Below, piece after piece: positions 5,107-11,701 of a DNA stretch of 11,701 nt (positions are counted from its first letter, which is position 1; each line of letters opens with the position of its first letter). The stretch spans positions 1-11,701 of the forward strand of contig JADGRK010000045.1 of NCBI GenBank assembly GCA_017880985.1, given 5' to 3'. The position numbers and the translations under genes are program-made. The notes beneath the pieces are model-generated. The model had not been told where the DNA came from. It ran no database searches and saw only the letters and a list, made by a program, of their open reading frames with translations. The DNA comes from Rhodoferax sp. Lineage in GTDB: Bacteria; Pseudomonadota; Gammaproteobacteria; Burkholderiales; Burkholderiaceae_C.

Positions 5107-8100
5107 GGCTTGCGTTGCACTTTGGTGATTTTCGGATCGGCCCAGCTACCATCCACATGAAACTCCTGGGTTGCGGCCTCCATCAGCGGTCGCCGGAAGA
5201 ACAACTGGGCCAGAAAAGTGCCAAGACCAACAGCCGGATTGATAACTGAGGCAATCAATGACGCGGTGCCGGCGTTGATTTCCGGCACCACCACCACCCT
5301 GACATCCTGAGTTTCTTTCGCAATATCAGCCCACCCGTCCATCAACACGGCGGCGTTGACGCCTTTCATCTGAAGGTTATTGGTTTTGGCGATGCCCTGT
5401 TCAACCGTGACGTCGCCGCGCACAAAGTCAAAAGAAAACCCGTCGCTGAAGACGTCCCGGAAGTCCAGTGTCAGGCGACGCGGCAGAGCCTGCAAACTTA
5501 ATACACCAAGCAGTTTGGCAATACCCGGATCCGCCTTCAGAAACTGCCCCGCCTCGACAGCGACTCCAAAAGCGCCACTCATGGACGGATAGTCCGGGCT
5601 CAATGGCGATCCGACCCAGGCCACTTGCCCTTCCATTTTGCCGCGCCCTTTGTGTACCACATCCCTCATGCCAAACCGGGCCAGCAGTTCACCGGCGTCA
5701 CTGATGTCGAGCTTGAAATTCAACACAGTGCGTCGGCGCAGAGGCGCGCCAGTTGCTGTCGGCACCCCGGTCATGGGTCCACTCTGCGCATCGATACTGG
5801 CCCAATTGCCGGTCGCAGTAAGCACCGCTTCAGGCGTAATCATGTTGAACTTGTTTAAACGCCACTCGCGCACACCCCCTTCCCGCGCCACATCGCTGCT
5901 GCTCCGGTTAATGGCTTGCACTTCCACCCGTCCCAGGCGCTTACCCCGCAACTCAAAATCTTCGACAACGATATCGAGCGCCGGAATGCTCGCCGGTTGC
6001 TCATTGAGCAGCGCCTCCACCTCGCTGGCAGCAGTTGGCGCAATGGTCAAGCGCGCCAGCCTGGCATACACGCGCCCCTCCCCGGTCCCGGAGGGCTGCC
6101 GATATTCCAGATAACCATTGAGTTCGGTGGCATCCAGATTGGCGCGCCACAGCAACCCATCGCGTGAGCCCCCCACCACCACGTTATTGAGTTTGCGCCC
6201 GCCAAAAGTCAGCTCCCGCGCCCGCACCGCCATACGGGTCGGCAGATAGGTCAACGCCACATTGGCAGCGCTGCTGGAGCCAGTGCCGGTGAGCGAGGTG
6301 AGCGCCGCTTGCGACAACACGGCACTCCAGGCGTCCAGATCAAAGGCGTTCAAGTTGATGTTGGCCACCACGCCGTCATCGGGCATCGGCGCTGACTCTT
6401 GCGGCGACAAGCCGACAGCCATACTGCCGCGTATGACGCGGGGCTCAGGGCTCGACAGATCACGGATATAGACAATTGAAGCCAGACGCCCGAGCACCAG
6501 CGTCAACTGATCACGCAGACCTGGCGGCTCACCTGACACCGCCGGCAGCGACTCACGCACCAGTGCGGTCTCAAGTCGGAATGGCAATACCGTCTCTGCG
6601 CTCTTATTCAGCGGCGCGGGCAGGCCCAGACTGAGTCCCTGCAAATTGCTGGTGACGGTCAGCTCGGGTTCACCGCGGCGAAAACCCAAAACCGCCGTGT
6701 AAGCCGCAGCGCCGGTGGCATGCTGTGCCATGCGCGCAACAAAGCCGAGCTCCTTGGCCTGGCGCAGACCTTCGGCGGAAACCGCACCACTGGCGCGAAT
6801 CACTACCGAAGGCGACGCAAGACTGGCACTGGCCCCGGAAAACGCCACCGAGCCGCCTTCAAGACGGACGTCACCGCCCAACATGCGTGCCTGACCCCCG
6901 GCAATGGAAAACCCGCTTTCGGAAAAATTGACTACGCCACGGGAGCGAGTCAGTCTGGGCGTGTCAGGGGTGATCTGAATGTCGTTGCCAGGCAGCGTCA
7001 CGCTTCCCTGCACGGTTGATTTGTCGATTGCTGCTATCGGTAAATTCAATTTCAACTTGTAGTCGGCACTGCCGCTCGCCACCGCCCGCCTCAGCGCCTG
7101 CCCAATCATCGCTCCGACCGGGGAGCCATTGACGACCACCAGTGCCTCCGTCAGCGCACCATGCAGCTGGGCGTTGACGCTCACCGTGGCATGTTTCAAA
7201 TCCGGGATCAAGGCCTCTACCTTGCCAACCTGCAAGCCCAGGCCCGAACCCATGCGTGCACTCGCGCCCCTGACTTCCATCCCGGCCCGCTGAAACACCA
7301 GCTCGCCACTCAGGTTCGTCAAAGCCGGCCACGGCAGGGCACCGGCTGGTCCGATATTGCCGGGGACATAGAGGAGTGTTGCATTTTTCACATTGGCCGA
7401 GACGCTGAATTCCCCTTGCCGGGGGTCAACAAAAGGCATGTTCGCCAGGTCGCCCTTGACCTTGAATTTGACACCGCTGGCGCTGCCGGCCAGCACCGCG
7501 TCACGCACATAGTCGCGCGCCGACCGGGGAATAATTAATGGCAGATAACGATACACCCGGGTGCCGTCAGCCCGGTTCAGCGACCCCTGCAAATCGAGTA
7601 CGCCCGGATAGCCGGACGGACTCCTGGCAGTGACCGCATCGCTGGTCTGCCATTTAATCTGCGCTTCACCCTGGGCATCGACGTTGCTGAATTTGAGGTT
7701 GGGCAGTTGAACGGCCAGTTGTTCACCATTGATCTGCCACTTGACCTCGGTTGACAACTGCGTGATGGGAACCACCGGTTCGTCAAACACCCCCGGCAGC
7801 TCCAAAGCACCATCAGCCACGCCGACGCTGGCCTTGCCAGAGGACTGGTTGAATTCGAACTCGACATTGGCACCCCGGACACCCGGTGTACCGACTGTCG
7901 CTGGCGCTACCGCCGCTTGCGCGGCCAACTCAAATTGACTCACAAGCCCCTTGACCTGATACTGACTGAAGGCACCCATGTTGCCCTGCCAGTTGGCTTG
8001 AATCCGCGCCACCAGCCCTTTGGGCGCATAGGCCAGCAACGCAGCGCGTGCTTTCGCATCAATTGGCAAACGGTCGGCAATTTGCGCCAACGCAGTCAGG

Positions 8101-9200
8101 TCCAGTTTGTCGGCCTTGAGCTCACCGCGCGCCGCCATTTTGCCCTCCGAACCGAGGTATATGACGCTGACATTGCCGCCCGGCCAATGCAAGCCGTCAT
8201 GGGTGTCGAACGCCAGCGCTTGGGTGGAAAACTCGAACCCATTGGCGAGCACCCGCCCTCCCAGGCGGCCACGCACTGACTGCAACTCCAGGGTCTTCAA
8301 GTCGCTCCCCAGCGTGACGCTCACCTGCGCCAGGGCAACATCCGCCGTGACACCCACCACCCGCCCCTGGCTGACATCGACCCAGGTATTGACGGCACCA
8401 TTTCCCTGGTGCAAGTCGATGCCAATGTCGGCATAGCGCCGCAATTCCGACAGATCAACCCGCCCAAACGCTGCATGAAGCTGACCCTCCCAATCCTGCC
8501 ATTGCCCACTGCCACCCGACAACAAAGGCTGGCGAAACATGCCCTGTAAACTGAATCTCGCGCCCCACAGACCAGAAGGTGTGGCATCCAGGCGCATATC
8601 GTGCCGGCGTCCGCTGTTGCGTACCACCAAATCTACCTGCTTAAGCGCCAGTGCAGGGGCAGAGCGCAATTCATCAGTCCACTCGATAGTGCCCTCATGA
8701 ATGGCAAACTCGATCTGCGAAAAAAACCAGTCTGCAGCGCCCTTGCCTGAGTTTCCATTTTTGGAAAAATCAAGCCCCGCGACGAGTATTTTTCCGTCCA
8801 GCCCGCGTCGGATGCTGAGCGTCGGCCGGTCCACGTAAAGCTGTTCAAAGCCCAGATGCCAGAGCGAGCGCGGTGACAGTGCCGCCAGCACGCGCGGCAA
8901 TCGCAAGGCTTCACGCCCATCGGCGTCAAACAACTGCACATTGGTGAGTTCGAATGAGGGAATCATACCGGTCGAATGCGCTGTTACGGCACCGATGCGC
9001 ACCGGTACACCCAGCACCCGTGAGGCTTGACCTTCAAGCTGCGGGCGAAATTCGCCGATTCGCGGCACAATCACCCAATGCAACGCCCCCCACGTCAAAA
9101 GAAAAACAAACCACGCCATTAACAGCAGCCAGAGCAACCAGCGGGCGACGCTTGTTAATGTTTTCAGTAGCGGTGAAGGGGCAGGCGTCAAGTCAATCAT
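5103..9200 (-). CDS. yhdP: YhdP-family AsmA-like envelope protein (TIGR02099/DUF3971)
   Basis: A giant inner-membrane-anchored periplasmic protein. In E. coli, YhdP with TamB and YdbH moves phospholipids from the inner to the outer membrane. From the ATG at 9200 it has 1365 residues, a little longer than E. coli YhdP (1266). One N-terminal transmembrane helix (about 20-45) is followed by a very long beta-rich region expected to form a hydrophobic groove. The C-terminal AsmA-like segment has the family look, with the run MDGWADIAKETQDVRVVVVP and the ending INPAVGLGTFLAQLFFR, then GSWADPKI before the stop. An in-frame GTG at 9239 would add 13 residues but would overlap the glnE start, so the ATG is preferred although neither has a clear ribosome binding site. 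The stop overlaps the kinase start by 4 nt, suggesting co-translation. In E. coli yhdP is followed by tldD; here the two-component genes take that place. Confidence 0.93.
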   Translation of the reverse strand: MIDLTPAPSPLLKTLTSVARWLLWLLLMAWFVFLLTWGALHWVIVPRIGEFRPQLEGQASRVLGVPVRIGAVTAHSTGMIPSFELTNVQLFDADGREALRLPRVLAALSPRSLWHLGFEQLYVDRPTLSIRRGLDGKILVAGLDFSKNGNSGKGAADWFFSQIEFAIHEGTIEWTDELRSAPALALKQVDLVVRNSGRRHDMRLDATPSGLWGARFSLQGMFRQPLLSGGSGQWQDWEGQLHAAFGRVDLSELRRYADIGIDLHQGNGAVNTWVDVSQGRVVGVTADVALAQVSVTLGSDLKTLELQSVRGRLGGRVLANGFEFSTQALAFDTHDGLHWPGGNVSVIYLGSEGKMAARGELKADKLDLTALAQIADRLPIDAKARAALLAYAPKGLVARIQANWQGNMGAFSQYQVKGLVSQFELAAQAAVAPATVGTPGVRGANVEFEFNQSSGKASVGVADGALELPGVFDEPVVPITQLSTEVKWQINGEQLAVQLPNLKFSNVDAQGEAQIKWQTSDAVTARSPSGYPGVLDLQGSLNRADGTRVYRYLPLIIPRSARDYVRDAVLAGSASGVKFKVKGDLANMPFVDPRQGEFSVSANVKNATLLYVPGNIGPAGALPWPALTNLSGELVFQRAGMEVRGASARMGSGLGLQVGKVEALIPDLKHATVSVNAQLHGALTEALVVVNGSPVGAMIGQALRRAVASGSADYKLKLNLPIAAIDKSTVQGSVTLPGNDIQITPDTPRLTRSRGVVNFSESGFSIAGGQARMLGGDVRLEGGSVAFSGASASLASPSVVIRASGAVSAEGLRQAKELGFVARMAQHATGAAAYTAVLGFRRGEPELTVTSNLQGLSLGLPAPLNKSAETVLPFRLETALVRESLPAVSGEPPGLRDQLTLVLGRLASIVYIRDLSSPEPRVIRGSMAVGLSPQESAPMPDDGVVANINLNAFDLDAWSAVLSQAALTSLTGTGSSSAANVALTYLPTRMAVRARELTFGGRKLNNVVVGGSRDGLLWRANLDATELNGYLEYRQPSGTGEGRVYARLARLTIAPTAASEVEALLNEQPASIPALDIVVEDFELRGKRLGRVEVQAINRSSSDVAREGGVREWRLNKFNMITPEAVLTATGNWASIDAQSGPMTGVPTATGAPLRRRTVLNFKLDISDAGELLARFGMRDVVHKGRGKMEGQVAWVGSPLSPDYPSMSGAFGVAVEAGQFLKADPGIAKLLGVLSLQALPRRLTLDFRDVFSDGFSFDFVRGDVTVEQGIAKTNNLQMKGVNAAVLMDGWADIAKETQDVRVVVVPEINAGTASLIASVINPAVGLGTFLAQLFFRRPLMEAATQEFHVDGSWADPKITKVQRKP

Positions 9201-9220
9201 TGAAACTTTGGAGATATGAC

Positions 9221-9224
9221 AGGA
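9221..9224 (+). promoter_or_regulatory. Candidate ribosome binding site of glnE
   Basis: AGGA lies 3 nt before the ATG at 9228, closer than ideal. An earlier in-frame ATG at 9216 has GGAG (9210-9213) only 2 nt upstream; that same GGAG is 14 nt before 9228. Neither start has textbook spacing, so the glnE start is 9216 or 9228; an in-frame TGA at 9201 rules out anything further upstream. Confidence 0.4.
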
Positions 9225-9227
9225 ATT

Positions 9228-11701
9228 ATGACCCGCCACGCATTGTCAACCCACTCGCGCTTTGGTCAGCGTGTTCGACGTCGCTTCGAGAGTCAACTGC
9301 ATTTATTGCCTGAGGGCCTGCCCAATCCGGCTTTGATGGCACAAACATTTGAGGCCTTCGGGCAACTCGGCCTGGATGTCGGCAGCGCCTTGAGAACGAC
9401 CCGACAACTGGTACTGGAACGCCTCCTGTGTCTGGACTGCGATAAACAGATCTCGTTGCAGCAGGTGACCCAGGCGATGACGGAGCTGGCGGAGTTTTCA
9501 CTGAACCGGGCCTGCGCCGAAGTGCAAAAAATGCTCGATCAAGCTCACGGCACGCCCTGCACCCAGCAGGGCGTGCCGGCCCGGCTCTGGATCGTCGGCA
9601 TGGGCAAACTCGGCGCGCGCGAGCTCAATGTGTCGAGCGACATCGACCTGATCTACATCTACGATCAGGACGGCGAAACCACCGGCGACGCTCAAGGGCG
9701 CGGCCGAATTTCAAACCAGGAGTATTTCGCCAAGTCGGTGCGCGCCATCTACGCACTCATCGGCGACATCACCGAATACGGCTTTGTCTTTCGTGTTGAT
9801 CTGGCGCTGCGGCCCAACGGCAATTCAGGACCGCCCGCTGTGTCGCTTGATGCACTGGAGCAATACCTGCATGTGCAGGGTCGGGAGTGGGAGCGCTTCG
9901 CCTGGCTCAAGAGCCGGGTTGTAGCAACCATGGGCAGCGCGAACGACGGCTCTGCCCAGGCGCTTCGCAGTGTGGTTCTTCCCTTCGTATTCAGACGCTA
10001 CCTGGACTACAGTGTTTTTGACTCACTGCGCGGCTTGCACCGGCAAATTCGTGAGCATGCTGGCAAACGCAGCAATGGGCACCCGGAGCGTGCCAACGAC
10101 GTCAAGCTTTCGCGCGGGGGTATTCGCGAAATTGAATTCATCGTGCAACTGCTCCAGGTCGTGCGGGGTGGGCAATTTCCCGAGCTCAGGACGCGACCGA
10201 CCCTCAACGCACTGCCCCGCCTTGTCAAAGCCGGTCTCATGCCATCAGCCACGGCGCAGGCGCTGGCCGAGGCCTATGTTTTCTTGCGCCGGGTCGAGCA
10301 CCGCATTCAGTATCTGGACGATCAGCAAACCCATGTACTGCCAACCCAAGACCATGACCTGGACTGGATCGCCAGCACAATGGGGTTTGAGAGCTCATCC
10401 CGGTTTTTACACCAGCTCGACCGCTACCGCGAACTCGTGGCCCAGGAGTTTGATGCGCTGCTCGGCGGGTCAGAGAAAGACTGCAAAAGCTGCCAGGGCG
10501 GCAAAACAGCAGCGCAGTCGCCGGATTTTGATGAATTGTTAACCCAACTGCCAGGGCAATTTGGCACTCGCGTAGCCTCCTGGCGCGAGCACCCACGGGT
10601 ATTGGCCTTGCGGGAAGACTCGCGCGCCCGTCTGATTCGACTGATTGCACGCACCGCCCAATGGGTGCGCGAAAAAAAGGTGACCGAGGAGAGCGCCGTT
10701 CGTCTGGCCGACTGGATCGAGCCGCTGCTGCGACGCGAGAGCTACCTGGCCCTGCTGCTGGAGCGACCCTATGTCCATGAGCGACTGTTGCGCTTGCTGG
10801 GCGCGGCGCGCTGGCCGGCCCGTTACCTGCTATTGCATCCGGGCGTGATTGACGAATTGGCCGGCGCCGACATGCTGGATGAACGTTTTTGCGCCGCCGA
10901 CTTCGAGCATGAGCTTGAGCACCGGCGCGCGTCGCTGACTGGGACCGGTGAAGACGACGACGAAGGCCTGCTTAACTTGCTGCGCCGCGCGCACCACGCG
11001 GAAGTTTTTCGGACCCTGGCGCGCGATGTCGAGGGCAAGTTGACCGTTGAACAGGTGGCCGACGACCTGAGCTCGCTCGCCGACGCAGTGCTGCGGGTAA
11101 CGACTCGCTGGTGCTGGGCCCGCCTGAAAAACAAACACCGCGAGACAGCGCAGATCGCCATCATTGCCTACGGCAAACTCGGCGGCAAAGAGCTCGGCTA
11201 CGGCAGCGATCTTGACATTGTGTTTGTTTACGCCGATGAAGATGAACGAGCGCCAGAGATCTATGCCGGCCTGGTGCGAAAGCTGATCAACTGGCTGACC
11301 GTCAAAACCGGCGAAGGCGACCTCTACGAGATCGACACCGCGCTTCGACCCAATGGCAATTCCGGGCTGCTGATTACCAGCTTTGACGCCTACGCCAACT
11401 ACCAGCAGCAACGCGGCAGCAACACCGCCTGGACCTGGGAGCACCAGGCCATGACACGTGCCCGCTTTGTGCTGGGCGACGACACGCTGCGGCAACGCTT
11501 CGATGCCATTCGCAACGCCGTGATCAGCGCGCCGCGCAAGGTTGATGACTTGAAAGCCGAGATCACAGCCATGCGCGAACGCTTGCGCGCCGCGCACCCC
11601 GCCAGACGGGAGCCTGCAGATGGCCAAAAAGGTGAGCGCTTTAATATCAAACAAAGCCCTGGTGGCATGATCGATGCCGAATTTGCCATGCAATATCTGG
11701 T
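9228..11701 (+). CDS. glnE: Bifunctional glutamine synthetase adenylyltransferase / adenylyl-removing enzyme (5' part, runs off right edge)
   Basis: Adenylylates and deadenylylates a Tyr of glutamine synthetase in the cytoplasm, in response to PII/PII-UMP and glutamine, setting nitrogen assimilation. The frame stays open from ATG 9228 to the window end (824 codons); E. coli GlnE has 946 residues, so roughly the last tenth or so is missing. Two nucleotidyltransferase domains are visible. The N-terminal deadenylylating one has GMGKLGARELN then SSDID (Asp138, Asp140) and the third Asp191 in FRVDLALRP. The C-terminal adenylylating one has AYGKLGGKELGYGSDLD (Asp661, Asp663) and Asp703 in EIDTALRP. 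The conserved RGGIREIEF and QSPGGMIDAEF segments follow each catalytic domain. The N-terminus is about 35-40 residues shorter than in E. coli. It is divergent from yhdP with almost no intergenic space, so its promoter must overlap yhdP coding sequence. Confidence 0.96.
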   Translation, partial: MTRHALSTHSRFGQRVRRRFESQLHLLPEGLPNPALMAQTFEAFGQLGLDVGSALRTTRQLVLERLLCLDCDKQISLQQVTQAMTELAEFSLNRACAEVQKMLDQAHGTPCTQQGVPARLWIVGMGKLGARELNVSSDIDLIYIYDQDGETTGDAQGRGRISNQEYFAKSVRAIYALIGDITEYGFVFRVDLALRPNGNSGPPAVSLDALEQYLHVQGREWERFAWLKSRVVATMGSANDGSAQALRSVVLPFVFRRYLDYSVFDSLRGLHRQIREHAGKRSNGHPERANDVKLSRGGIREIEFIVQLLQVVRGGQFPELRTRPTLNALPRLVKAGLMPSATAQALAEAYVFLRRVEHRIQYLDDQQTHVLPTQDHDLDWIASTMGFESSSRFLHQLDRYRELVAQEFDALLGGSEKDCKSCQGGKTAAQSPDFDELLTQLPGQFGTRVASWREHPRVLALREDSRARLIRLIARTAQWVREKKVTEESAVRLADWIEPLLRRESYLALLLERPYVHERLLRLLGAARWPARYLLLHPGVIDELAGADMLDERFCAADFEHELEHRRASLTGTGEDDDEGLLNLLRRAHHAEVFRTLARDVEGKLTVEQVADDLSSLADAVLRVTTRWCWARLKNKHRETAQIAIIAYGKLGGKELGYGSDLDIVFVYADEDERAPEIYAGLVRKLINWLTVKTGEGDLYEIDTALRPNGNSGLLITSFDAYANYQQQRGSNTAWTWEHQAMTRARFVLGDDTLRQRFDAIRNAVISAPRKVDDLKAEITAMRERLRAAHPARREPADGQKGERFNIKQSPGGMIDAEFAMQYL

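Noticed and set aside
10830..11693. A 287-codon open frame on the minus strand.
   Set aside because: It is antisense to the well-supported glnE coding sequence, shows no recognisable domain, and is explained by GC-biased codon positions.

Overview
The window looks like a chromosomal stretch of a betaproteobacterium, most likely Burkholderiales and close to Comamonadaceae (Rhodoferax/Polaromonas-like). This is inferred from the moderately high GC, the gene content and the protein style; no search was run. Nearly all of it is coding. I see no tRNA, rRNA, IS element, CRISPR array or sign of recent transfer.

Layout. (1) The left edge holds the N-terminal 193 codons of a minus-strand 6-phosphofructokinase with the residues of the pyrophosphate-dependent type. 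(2) After a 249-bp divergent intergenic region comes a plus-strand hemerythrin-domain protein. (3) Convergent to it is mltA, an outer-membrane lipoprotein lytic transglycosylase on the minus strand. (4) A likely 57-residue membrane protein is encoded on the plus strand; its ATG shares the palindromic CATG with the start codon of mltA. (5) A long minus-strand unit follows, read right to left: yhdP (AsmA-like giant envelope protein), a membrane PAS histidine kinase whose start overlaps the yhdP stop by 4 nt (GTGA), and a FixJ/DctR-type response regulator 9 nt further on. (6) Divergent from yhdP, with only 15-27 nt between start codons, is glnE, which runs off the right edge.

How they fit together. 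Three genes concern the envelope (mltA, the small membrane ORF, yhdP), two form a two-component system translationally linked to yhdP, and pfp, hemerythrin and glnE are metabolic or sensory genes.

The most striking observation is in the histidine kinase. The reading frame is open from end to end, but the core of the ATP-binding domain (N, G1, F and G2 boxes) is absent. The sequence passes directly from the strand before the N box to the last strands after G2, with the junction on a Val-Glu-Gln that related kinases usually carry at both places. This looks like a precise in-frame loss of roughly 75-80 residues. As encoded, the protein should not be able to bind ATP or autophosphorylate, while its sensor, PAS and phospho-acceptor histidine regions and its partner regulator look intact.
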